Positions 1-7,043 of a stretch of DNA of 8,297 bases are shown piece by piece. Position 1 is the first letter of the stretch. The number at the start of each line of letters is the position of its first letter. The stretch comes from Thauera sp. (GTDB lineage Bacteria; Pseudomonadota; Gammaproteobacteria; Burkholderiales; Rhodocyclaceae), in NCBI GenBank assembly GCA_003446655.1, contig DMCZ01000211.1:4017-12313 (forward strand), given 5' to 3'. A program made the translations under genes and the position numbers. Below the pieces are notes generated by a model. The model saw only the letters and a list, made by a program, of their open reading frames with translations. It was not told the origin of the DNA and did not search any database.

Positions 1-2
1 TC

Positions 3-560
3 AAGCACTTCCTGCCCGAAGGCAGGGACGCGAAGTTGTGGCAGCGCACCATGAACGAGGCCCAGATCGTGCTGCACAACCACCCCCGCAGCCGCGCCCG
101 CGACGCGGCCGGCCTGCGCCCGGTCAACAGCGTGTGGCTGTGGGGCGCGGGTGCGCTGGAGACGCCGCCGCAGTCGCCGGCCCGCCAGGTACAGGCCACC
201 GATCCGGTCAGCATCGGCCTCGCCCGTGCTGCCGGGGTGCAGGTGGGCGCGCCGGACCCTGCTGCGGCGCTCGCCGGGGACTCCCTGGTCGTCCTCGACG
301 CGCTGCGCAAGCCTGCCCAGCAGCTGGATCTCGATACCTGGCGCCGCGGCCTCGAGGCGATGGAACGCGACTGGTTTGGTCCCCTCGCCGCGGCCTTCCG
401 CGCCGGTCGCATCGACAGCCTGCGCCTGACTGCACCCGGCGATCGCGGCACGCTGCACCTCGAGCTGCGCGCCAGCGAGCGCTGGAAGTTCTGGCGCAAA
501 CCCTACGCCTTCGACGCACTGCTGAAGTCCGTCGCCCCCGCGCCGATGCAGCTGCCGTAG
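3..560 (+). CDS. Phosphoglycerate-mutase-like conserved protein, C-terminal part (5' end outside window)
   Basis: The reading frame is open from the left window edge to a TAG at 558-560, so the N-terminus lies outside. Sequence upstream of the first possible start at TTG 36 (residues KHFLPEGRDAK) already looks like the conserved part of the family, so TTG 36 is not the real start. The visible part includes a 'LPEG...W...NE.Q..LH.HP' block and 'PVNSVWLWGAG' (about residues 39-49 from position 3). These resemble the betaproteobacterial proteins annotated as 2,3-bisphosphoglycerate-independent phosphoglycerate mutase-like or regulatory protein of the alkaline phosphatase superfamily. I recognise the family from memory; true mutase activity is not shown, and the metal-binding residues cannot be judged from this C-terminal fragment. 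The gene ends 50 bp before recJ on the same strand, so the two may be cotranscribed. Confidence 0.7.
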   Translation, partial: KHFLPEGRDAKLWQRTMNEAQIVLHNHPRSRARDAAGLRPVNSVWLWGAGALETPPQSPARQVQATDPVSIGLARAAGVQVGAPDPAAALAGDSLVVLDALRKPAQQLDLDTWRRGLEAMERDWFGPLAAAFRAGRIDSLRLTAPGDRGTLHLELRASERWKFWRKPYAFDALLKSVAPAPMQLP

Positions 561-610
561 GCGCAGCGGTTCTTGCTGAACGGCAACCGCGCAAAACATT
601 CCTGATACCG

Positions 611-2302
611 ATGACCCGCATCCAGCCACGATCCGTCCCCCAGGGCGCCTTCACCCGTCTCGCCGATGCCGGCCTGCACCCGCTGCTCGCCCGCCTCTAC
701 GCCGCACGCGGCATCAGTCGCGCCGACGAGCTCGACACCAGCCTGAAGAACCTGCTGCCGCCGGAGGCGCTCACCGGCACCTCGGAAGCCGCGCAGCTCC
801 TCGCCGACGCGATCGAGGCCGGCGCGCGCATGGTCATCGTCGCCGACTACGACTGCGACGGCGCCACCGCCTGCGCAGTGGGCGTGCGCGCGCTGCGCGC
901 CTTTGGTGCCGACGTGCATTACCTGGTGCCGGACCGCGTCACGCTCGGCTACGGCCTCACCCCGGCGATGGTCGAGATCGCCGCGCGCCTCGAACCCGAC
1001 GTGCTGATCACCGTCGACAACGGCATCGCCAGCGTCGAGGGCATCGCCGCCGCGCGCGCCCACGGCATGGCCACGGTGATCACCGACCACCACCTGCCCG
1101 GCGATTCGTTGCCCGAAGCCGACGTGATCGTGAACCCCAACCAGCCCGGATGCGACTTCCCGAGCAAGGCGCTGGCCGGGGTGGGCGCGATGTTCTACAC
1201 GATGCTCGCGCTGCGCGCCGAGCTGCGCGAGCGCGGCGCGTTCACGGGCGGCAAGGAGCCCAACCTGGCGGATCTTCTCGACCTGGTCGCGCTCGGCACC
1301 GTGGCCGACGTGGTCAAGCTCGACCGCAACAACCGCATCCTGGTGGCGCAAGGCCTCGCGCGCATGCGTGCCGGACGAATGCAGCCGGGCATCCGCGCGC
1401 TGTTCGCCCTCGCCGGACGTGACCCAATGCGCGCCAGCACCACGGACCTCGGCTTCATGATCGGCCCGCGCCTCAACGCCGCGGGCCGGCTCTCCGACAT
1501 GAGCCTCGGCATCGAGTGCCTGATCACGGACGACCCCGGGCGTGCAATGAACATCGCCCAGGAGCTCGACAGGCTCAACCGCGAGCGCCGCAGCATCGAA
1601 GCCGGCATGCAGGAAGATGCGCTCACGCGGCTGGCTGGTTTCGATCCAGGCAACCGTGCCACCGTGGCGCTGTTCGAGCCCGACTGGCATCAGGGCGTCA
1701 TCGGCATCGTCGCCGGTCGCATCAAGGAGCGCCTGCACCGCCCGACCATCGCCTTTGCGCGCGCCAGCGACGGCGAGCTCAAGGGATCGGGTCGCTCGAT
1801 CCCCGGCCTGCACCTGCGCGACGCGCTCGACCTTGTCACCAAGCGCGAGCCCGACCTGATCGTGCGCTTCGGCGGCCATGCCATGGCCGCAGGCCTGACC
1901 ATCCGCGAGAGCGAGCTCGCGCGCTTCGACGCCGCCTTCGAGGAGGTGGTGAGCGAGCTGCTGGAGCCGGCACAACTGGAACGCCGCATCGACACCGACG
2001 GCAGCCTCGAGTCTGGCTACTTCGCGCTCGAAGCCGTGCGCCTCCTCGACAACGAGATCTGGGGCCAGGGCTTTCCGACGCCCGTGTTCGACGACGTGTT
2101 CCGCGTCGAGCGTCAACGCCTGTTGAAAGACAAGCACCTCAAGCTCGAGCTGTGCCGTAACACCACGCGCTACGAGGCCATCCAGTTCAACCACGCGGGG
2201 GGCGCCCCGGCGCAGATCCATGCCGCCTACAGGCTGGGCATCAATGAGTTCCGGGGCGTCTCCAGCGTCCAATTGATGCTGGAGCATTTCGAGGCTGCCT
2301 GA
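611..2302 (+). CDS. recJ: Single-stranded-DNA-specific 5'-3' exonuclease RecJ
   Basis: The product is 563 aa, normal for RecJ, a cytoplasmic exonuclease that degrades single-stranded DNA 5' to 3' in RecF-pathway recombination, mismatch repair and stalled-fork processing. DHH-phosphoesterase motifs are intact: DYDCDG at residues 79-84, VDNG at 135-138, TDHH at 158-161 and LGTVAD at 228-233. The DHHA1 part shows HQGVIGIVAGR at 360-370, SGRS at 393-396 and GGHAMAAG at 421-428. The C-terminal region from about 455 corresponds to the OB-fold domain of the family. The frame stays open far upstream because of high GC, but ATG 611 gives the usual RecJ N-terminus (a short lead, then a 'GLHPLLARLYAARG' helix). 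No good Shine-Dalgarno precedes it, which fits translation coupled to the gene ending 50 bp upstream. No key residue appears to be missing. Confidence 0.96.
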   Translation: MTRIQPRSVPQGAFTRLADAGLHPLLARLYAARGISRADELDTSLKNLLPPEALTGTSEAAQLLADAIEAGARMVIVADYDCDGATACAVGVRALRAFGADVHYLVPDRVTLGYGLTPAMVEIAARLEPDVLITVDNGIASVEGIAAARAHGMATVITDHHLPGDSLPEADVIVNPNQPGCDFPSKALAGVGAMFYTMLALRAELRERGAFTGGKEPNLADLLDLVALGTVADVVKLDRNNRILVAQGLARMRAGRMQPGIRALFALAGRDPMRASTTDLGFMIGPRLNAAGRLSDMSLGIECLITDDPGRAMNIAQELDRLNRERRSIEAGMQEDALTRLAGFDPGNRATVALFEPDWHQGVIGIVAGRIKERLHRPTIAFARASDGELKGSGRSIPGLHLRDALDLVTKREPDLIVRFGGHAMAAGLTIRESELARFDAAFEEVVSELLEPAQLERRIDTDGSLESGYFALEAVRLLDNEIWGQGFPTPVFDDVFRVERQRLLKDKHLKLELCRNTTRYEAIQFNHAGGAPAQIHAAYRLGINEFRGVSSVQLMLEHFEAA

Positions 2303-2356
2303 TCGCGGACACCCCGCCGGGCATCGTCATAGCATCGGCCGAATGCGCAGGAAATC

Positions 2357-2411
2357 TTGACTTTCAAACGATTGAGGCCAAACTGACGGGTTTTTTGCAG
2401 CGCAGCATACC
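2357..2411 (+). promoter_or_regulatory. Possible sigma70-type promoter region for the phasin gene
   Basis: Two overlapping weak candidates lie in the 192-bp gap between recJ and the phasin gene. The first is TTGACT (2357-2362) with CAAACT (2379-2384) at 16-bp spacing. The second is CTGACG (2383-2388) with CATACC (2406-2411) at 17-bp spacing. Each has one good and one poor hexamer. The AT-richer patch around 2351-2396 stands out from its GC-rich surroundings, which supports a promoter somewhere here but does not fix it. Confidence 0.3.
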
Positions 2412-2451
2412 GACCGCCTCGAGCAGCGCTGCGCAAGGTCCGCCTGGGCGG
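2400..2451 (+). repeat. Cluster of short inverted repeats in the phasin leader
   Basis: GCGCAGC (2400-2406) is the inverse of GCTGCGC (2428-2434). The second arm overlaps a perfect 10-bp palindrome, GCAGCGCTGC (2423-2432). A further short stem, CCGC (2440-2443) with GCGG (2448-2451), follows. They lie about 45-95 bp before the phasin start and would fall in its untranslated leader if the promoter is at 2357-2411. They could be leader hairpins or a regulator's operator; in DNA this GC-rich they may also be chance. Confidence 0.3.
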
Positions 2452-2494
2452 CGGTGACCCGCTGCCCCGACTCGCCCGCCAGACCAGGAGCACC

Positions 2495-3076
2495 ATGACC
2501 ACACCATCACCGCAACACAGCTCACGCCAGCCCGCCGCTCGCGCACACGCCGCCCTCGCCGCGCAGCCCGGTGCGCTGGCGGCCTCGGATCACCCCGACC
2601 CCCTGCTGCGCTGGACGGCGCTGGCGAACGAAACCAGCGAGATGATGCGCGCCGCTGCAGAGGTCATCAGCCACCGCACCGGGCGCATGGCCGCTGCGGG
2701 CCCGGCGCCGAGCGCTGACGATCTCGATGAGTTCAGCCTGATGACACAGGAGAAGTTCGAGGCTGCAGCCGAATCGTCCTGGTCGGTAGCCGCGCATTGC
2801 CTGAGTTTGAACCAGCAGTTATGGACGCAGCTCCTGCTGCAGATGCAGGCCGGCGTGAGCGCCCTGATGGCGGCGGCGACAAGCTCGAACATTGCCGAAT
2901 CCATGACGCACCACGCGAAGCTGATCGCCGCGATGGCTCCCAGTCCCGATGCGCACGCGCAGTTGTCGAACGCCGCAGCCGACCTCGCCCGCGTCGCACT
3001 CGAGCCGATTCATGCGCGTGCGACTGCCAATGCCGAACGCCTCGGCAAGCGGAAAGCGACAGACGCGGACTCATGA
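2495..3076 (+). CDS. Phasin-like polyhydroxyalkanoate granule-associated protein
   Basis: The product is 193 aa with no signal peptide or membrane segment. Residues 1-35 are Ala/Pro/Gln-rich and probably disordered. From about residue 36 to 183 it reads as amphipathic helices, with a core around 'EKFEAAAESSWSVAAHCL' (86-103) and 'NQQLWTQLLLQMQ' (106-118). A charged tail (ERLGKRKATDADS) ends the protein. This size, helical make-up and Trp/Met/Gln-rich middle match short phasins, which coat PHA granules and control their number and size. ATG 2495 is preceded by AGGAG at 2486-2490, a good ribosome site although only 4 nt away. The stop overlaps the stop of the convergent GGDEF/EAL gene. The family call is from overall character rather than a catalytic motif, so another helical surface-binding protein is possible. 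Confidence 0.7.
   Translation: MTTPSPQHSSRQPAARAHAALAAQPGALAASDHPDPLLRWTALANETSEMMRAAAEVISHRTGRMAAAGPAPSADDLDEFSLMTQEKFEAAAESSWSVAAHCLSLNQQLWTQLLLQMQAGVSALMAAATSSNIAESMTHHAKLIAAMAPSPDAHAQLSNAAADLARVALEPIHARATANAERLGKRKATDADS
3071..3076. other. Shared palindromic stop of two convergent genes (TCATGA)
   Basis: TCATGA is its own reverse complement. TGA at 3074-3076 ends the phasin gene on the plus strand, and the reverse complement of TCA at 3071-3073 is the TGA ending the GGDEF/EAL gene on the minus strand. The coding regions therefore overlap by exactly 6 bp, with no intergenic space for a conventional terminator. Confidence 0.95.
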
Positions 3077-5716
3077 GCGCGCCGGGCGCGCGAGAAAACA
3101 CTCGAGATCGGCCAACGCCAGCGGACGACTGAACAGATAGCCCTGGTACGTCCGGCAGCCCTGCTGGGCGAGGAATGCGCGCTGCTCCTCGCTCTCCACG
3201 CCCTCGGCGACCACGCCCAGGCCCAGGCTCTCGGCGAGCACGATGATCATCCTGGCAATGGCTGCATCGTTCGGATCGACCAGGATGTCGCGCACGAAAC
3301 CCTGGTCGATCTTGAGCTGGTCGAGCGGCAGGCGCTTGAGGTAGGCGAGCGAGGAATAGCCGGTGCCGAAATCGTCAAGCGAGAATCCGACGCCCCTCGC
3401 CTTGAGTGCATCCATCTTCGCGACCACCTTCTCGACATCGACCACCAGCGAACTTTCGGTCAACTCCAGCTCGAGACGGGCCGGATTCGCCCCCGTGCGC
3501 ATAAGCACGTCGAGCACCTCCGAGGCGAAGTCGTCCTGCCTGAACTGCCGCGCGCTGACATTGACGGCGATCTTGAGCAAGGCGCGCCGCGGGTCGGACG
3601 CCCAGGCGGCGAGCTGGGCGCAGGCGGTCTCGAACACCCAGCGCCCGAGGGGCAGGATCAGCCCGCTCTCCTCGGCCAGGGGGATGAACTCCGCGGGCGA
3701 GATCATCCCGCGCTCGGGATGGCGCCAGCGCACCAGCGCCTCGACGCCGACCACGCTGCCATCAGCGCCAATCTGGGGCTGGTATTGCAGCAGGAACTGC
3801 TGCTTCTCAAGCGCCTCCCACAGCCCGGCCTCCACCTCGGCACGCGCACTCACCTCGGCCTGCATCCTCGGATCGAAGAAGCACAGCGCATTGCGCCCGG
3901 CGACCTTGGCCTGATACATCGCCATGTCGGCGCGTTTGAGCGGCTCCTCGACACGCTCGCCGGGGTGATCGCCGAACAGGGTCACGCCCACGCTGGCCGA
4001 GACCCGATGTTCCGAACTGCCGAGCTCGAAGCGCTTGTGCAGGGCCTGCAGAATCTTGTTGCCGATCGCCTCGGCATGACGAGCCGCCTCGAGCTCATCG
4101 CCGCTCAGGTCCTGCAGCATGACGACGAACTCATCGCCGCCCAGCCGGGCGACGGTGTCATCCCTGCGCACGCAGTGCCCGAGAATGGCCGCAACCTGCT
4201 CGAGCAGGCGATCGCCCTCGTCGTGGCCCACGGTATCGTTGACCGCCTTAAAGTTGTCGAGGTCGATGAACAGCAGGGCACCCTTGCTCCGGTCACGCGC
4301 GCAGGCCTCGAGCGCGAACTCGAGCCGCTCCATGAGCAGGCGACGGTTGGGCAGGCCGGTCAGCGGATCGAAGTAGGCCAGCCGCCTGACCTCGGCCTCG
4401 GACGACTTGCGGGCCGAGATGTCGCGCGCCGAATTGAACAGCACCGTCTTGCCATCCACCTCGAGCGGAAACGCGCTGATCTCGACCGGCAGCACGCTGC
4501 CATCCTTGCGCCGATAAGCCGTCTCGAAAGTGTGCACTTCGCTCGACGCCAGCATGCGCGCGAGGCCTTCCCTCAGCTCCGGCTCCGGTAAGTACGCATC
4601 CCACGCCGACACGTTCATGCCAATGATGTCACCGTGCGCGTAACCGAGCATGCGGCAGAAGGCATCGCTGGCCTCGATCACCGTGCCCTTCCCATCAACG
4701 ATGTGGATGCCGTCGCTGGCGTTCTGCAGCAGGATGCGGCTGCGCTGGTTTGCGCGTTCGTTGGCATTGATCAGACGCCACAGCAGCCCACCCGCCAGCA
4801 CCGTGACCGCCAGGAACAACGCCCACAGCAGCAGCGCCTTGCGCACGTCCTCGCGCCATTGCGCCAGATAGTCCTTCTCCCCCCAGCCAAGTACCACGAA
4901 CGCCGGCATACGCTCGAGCCTGCGGTAGGCGTTGATGCGCGTGACGCCGTCCGCGGTGCGCGAGCTGTAGAACGACTGCGCCAGCACCCCGGAGGCGACG
5001 ATGTCGCTCAATTCCTTCGAGCCGCCGCGGGTGGCGATCGCACCGGCGGGCGAGTCGAGTGCAGGCCAGCGCGCGATCATCACCATGTCCTGGTCGCGTA
5101 TCAGCGCAATGCCATGCGGCCCCAGTTTGAGGCCCGACAATAGTTCCTGAAAATACGCCGCAGGTACCGCCGCCGTGACGACCCCCGCAAAGCTGCCGTC
5201 GGGCGCGTTGTAGCGACGCGAGAACACGACGATCCAGGCGCCGGCGATACGCCCGAAGACGAGCTTGCTCGCCCATGTGCGCTGGTCGTCCTCCGCACGG
5301 TGCCTGATGAAGAAATCGCGGTCGGCATAGCTCACCTGCGTCGTGGGCGTGACGGCGTGCCCGAGCACCACCGCGCCGTCCGCATCGGTGACCCGGATCT
5401 CGGCCCTGTGCGACAGCCAGGCCTGATGCTGCGCGATGAGCGCATTCATTTCGCCCCGACCAAGCGCCAGCCCCTGGCGCAGATCGCGCTCGAGGTGGGT
5501 CTGCACCTCGCGCAGCAGCAATTCGATCTCGCGCACCGACGCGCTCACGCTCTGGTCGAGCAGCAGCGCCATGTTTTCGACGGTCGTGCGGACCTCCTGC
5601 TCCTTGCGCTCCTTCGCTGCAGACATCGCATACGCCAGGAGCCCCCCGATGAAGACATTGAGGGCCAGCACGGTGGCGATCAATACCAGGAAAACCGTCT
5701 TCTTGTTCTGATGCAT
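3071..5716 (-). CDS. Membrane-bound sensory diguanylate cyclase/phosphodiesterase (dCache-PAS-GGDEF-EAL)
   Basis: From ATG 5716 the product is 881 aa. A membrane helix at about 7-30 and a second at about 294-315 enclose a periplasmic dCache/PDC-like sensor ('SYADRDFF' at 129-136). Inside the cell follow a PAS domain (about 325-435), GGDEF (about 445-615) and EAL (about 630-875). The cyclase site is intact (GGDEF 526-530; DPLTGLPNRR 450-459), and an RxxD inhibitory site is present (R517-D520). The EAL side also keeps its signature residues: EAL 659-661, N719, E751 in ELTE, DDFGTGYSSL 781-790, K802/D804, EGVE 838-841 and QGY 858-860. It may thus both make and degrade c-di-GMP; in many such hybrids one activity dominates. 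The frame stays open upstream to ATG 5866, but that would put 50 Pro/Ser/Arg-rich residues before the first helix, so ATG 5716 is preferred. Its ribosome site (GGCGGA, 3 nt away) is weak. The ligand is unknown. Confidence 0.93.
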   Translation of the reverse strand: MHQNKKTVFLVLIATVLALNVFIGGLLAYAMSAAKERKEQEVRTTVENMALLLDQSVSASVREIELLLREVQTHLERDLRQGLALGRGEMNALIAQHQAWLSHRAEIRVTDADGAVVLGHAVTPTTQVSYADRDFFIRHRAEDDQRTWASKLVFGRIAGAWIVVFSRRYNAPDGSFAGVVTAAVPAAYFQELLSGLKLGPHGIALIRDQDMVMIARWPALDSPAGAIATRGGSKELSDIVASGVLAQSFYSSRTADGVTRINAYRRLERMPAFVVLGWGEKDYLAQWREDVRKALLLWALFLAVTVLAGGLLWRLINANERANQRSRILLQNASDGIHIVDGKGTVIEASDAFCRMLGYAHGDIIGMNVSAWDAYLPEPELREGLARMLASSEVHTFETAYRRKDGSVLPVEISAFPLEVDGKTVLFNSARDISARKSSEAEVRRLAYFDPLTGLPNRRLLMERLEFALEACARDRSKGALLFIDLDNFKAVNDTVGHDEGDRLLEQVAAILGHCVRRDDTVARLGGDEFVVMLQDLSGDELEAARHAEAIGNKILQALHKRFELGSSEHRVSASVGVTLFGDHPGERVEEPLKRADMAMYQAKVAGRNALCFFDPRMQAEVSARAEVEAGLWEALEKQQFLLQYQPQIGADGSVVGVEALVRWRHPERGMISPAEFIPLAEESGLILPLGRWVFETACAQLAAWASDPRRALLKIAVNVSARQFRQDDFASEVLDVLMRTGANPARLELELTESSLVVDVEKVVAKMDALKARGVGFSLDDFGTGYSSLAYLKRLPLDQLKIDQGFVRDILVDPNDAAIARMIIVLAESLGLGVVAEGVESEEQRAFLAQQGCRTYQGYLFSRPLALADLECFLARPARS
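3077..3091. terminator. GC hairpin at the convergent junction, possible weak bidirectional terminator
   Basis: GCGCGCC-G-GGCGCGC is a perfect inverted repeat with 7-bp arms, usable as a 6-bp stem with a CGG loop. It begins one base after the phasin stop and lies within the last codons of the GGDEF/EAL gene (the Ala-Arg-Pro-Ala-Arg tail). Neither strand has a following T-run: the plus strand continues GAGAAAAC and the minus strand TCATGA. A standard intrinsic terminator is therefore not supported, though pausing or RNA 3'-end protection is possible. Confidence 0.3.
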
Positions 5717-5774
5717 GTGTCCGCCGGACGATGATGGGGGCGGCGACGGTCTGATCGTCGTCGATTCAGGGCGA

Positions 5775-5803
5775 ATGTTAACTGCGCCGGGCCGATTGAT
5801 TCC
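5775..5803 (-). promoter_or_regulatory. Very tentative promoter for the GGDEF/EAL gene
   Basis: On the minus strand TAACAT (5775-5780) could serve as a -10 about 60 bp before ATG 5716, in the only AT-richer patch of the divergent gap. The hexamer 17 bp upstream (GGAATC, 5798-5803) is a poor -35. No operator or sigma54-type element was recognised. Confidence 0.2.
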
Positions 5804-5872
5804 AGTCATGAGACGCGCCCGACTGACGCCCAGCGTGGCGACGGCGTTCGCGAGCGGGTACGGCAATCCGGA

Positions 5873-5901
5873 CTGCAGTGCGCGGCGGGCTGACCTATAA
5901 T
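5873..5901 (+). promoter_or_regulatory. Promoter of prfB
   Basis: A perfect -10 hexamer, TATAAT, sits at 5896-5901, rare in such GC-rich sequence. The hexamer 17 bp upstream is CTGCAG (5873-5878), a weak -35 match. Transcription would start near 5908, giving a leader of roughly 28 nt. GGAG at 5924-5927 lies 8 nt before ATG 5936 as a normal ribosome site. This supports prfB having its own promoter here rather than depending on recJ. Confidence 0.65.
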
Positions 5902-5935
5902 GCGCGGTTTCCCAGATTCAGCCGGAGCTGCAGCC

Positions 5936-7040
5936 ATGGAAGCCGAACGCCAGAACGCCATCGCCGAAAAACTCGCCGACCTCGCCGCCCGCGGTCGCGA
6001 ACTACGGAGGTATCTTTGACTACGATGTGAAGGCATCGAAGCTCGAAGAAGTCAATCGCGCGCTGGAAGACCCGGCGGTCTGGAATAACGCCGAGCGCGC
6101 GCAGGAGCTCGGCAAGGAAAAGCGCCAGCTCGAGGACGTGGTGCTGACGCTGCAGCAGATCGACGCGCAGTCGCGCGATCTCAAGGACCTCTATGAGCTC
6201 GCCGAGGCCGAGGACGACGACGACACCTTCGAAGCGGTCGAGGCCGACCTCGTCGAGCTGCAGGGCGCGATCGAGACCCTCGAGTTCCGTCGCATGTTCA
6301 GCAACCCGATGGATCCCAACAACTGCTTCATCGAGATCCAGGCCGGCGCCGGCGGCACCGAGGCCCAGGACTGGGCGGGCATGCTCGAGCGCATGTACCT
6401 GCGCTATGGCGAAAAGAAAGGCTTCACCGTCGAGCTGATGGAAGAGACCGAGGGCGAAGTCGCCGGCATCAAGAACTGCACGATCAAGGTTTCCGGCGAG
6501 TACGCCTACGGCTACCTGCGCACCGAGACCGGCATCCACCGCCTGGTGCGCAAGTCGCCGTTCGACTCCAACGCCCGCCGCCACACCAGCTTCACCTCGG
6601 TGTTCGTGTTCCCGGAGGTCGACGACTCGATCCAGATCGAGATCAACCCGGCCGACCTGCGCATCGACACCTACCGCGCTTCCGGTGCCGGCGGCCAGCA
6701 CATCAACAAGACCGACTCCGCGGTGCGCATCACCCACGAGCCCACCGGCATCGTCGTGCAGTGCCAGAACGACCGCTCGCAGCACAAGAACAAGGCCGAG
6801 GCCATGTCGATGCTGAAGGCGCGCCTGTACGAGGCCGAACTGCGCAAGCGCCAGTCGGAGCAGCAGAAGCTGGAAGACTCCAAGAGCGACATCGGCTGGG
6901 GCCACCAGATCCGCAGCTACGTGCTCGACCAGTCGCGCATCAAGGACCTGCGCACCAACTACGAGGTCGGCAACACCCAGGCCGTGCTCGACGGCGACCT
7001 GGACGACTTCATCGCGGCGAGCCTGAAGCAGGGCGTCTGA
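5936..7040 (+). CDS. prfB: Peptide chain release factor 2 (RF2), expressed through a programmed +1 frameshift
   Basis: RF2 reads UAA and UGA in the ribosomal A site and triggers peptide release. The gene is in two frames: ATG 5936 through CTT 6014-6016 gives 27 residues, then TGA 6017-6019. After skipping T6017, reading resumes at GAC 6018 and runs to TGA 7038-7040, giving 367 aa in total, the usual RF2 length. The sequence across the join (RRYL-DYDVKASKLEEVN) matches the RF2 family. The stop-codon-recognition tripeptide SPF is at 207-209 and the catalytic GGQ at 252-254. The residue corresponding to E. coli 246 is Ala (248, in YRASGAGGQ), as in most bacteria, rather than the Thr of E. coli K-12. 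An open frame from GTG 6027 alone would miss the first 30 residues. RF2 level is expected to be self-regulated by frameshifting. The next gene begins 3 nt downstream in the same frame. Confidence 0.97.
6006..6020 (+). promoter_or_regulatory. Programmed +1 ribosomal frameshift site of prfB
   Basis: The site has all three classical parts: an internal Shine-Dalgarno-like GGAGG (6006-6010), a 3-nt spacer TAT, and the slippery CTT followed by the in-frame stop TGA with C as the next base (6014-6020). The mechanism is established for prfB. When RF2 is scarce the UGA is read slowly, the peptidyl-tRNA slips from CUU to UUU, and translation continues with GAC. When RF2 is plentiful, translation ends after 27 residues. 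The element matches the E. coli site in spacing and heptamer. Confidence 0.97.
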
Positions 7041-7043
7041 GGT

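Noticed and set aside
503..2287. 594-residue open frame on the minus strand opposite recJ
   Set aside because: RecJ has every family motif in the plus frame. The antisense frame is a GC-codon shadow with His/Val/Ala-rich low-information sequence.
2381..2396. T6 run after recJ as an intrinsic terminator
   Set aside because: No stable GC stem directly precedes the T-run, so it does not fit a Rho-independent terminator.
5719..5729. GTCCG-C-CGGAC palindrome just upstream of ATG 5716 as an operator
   Set aside because: Arms of only 5 bp around a single base are too short to separate from chance in this GC-rich sequence.
6017..6019. In-frame TGA near the start of prfB as a sign of a pseudogene
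   Set aside because: The surrounding GGAGG-TAT-CTT-TGA-C is the classical programmed frameshift signal, and the remainder of RF2 is intact.
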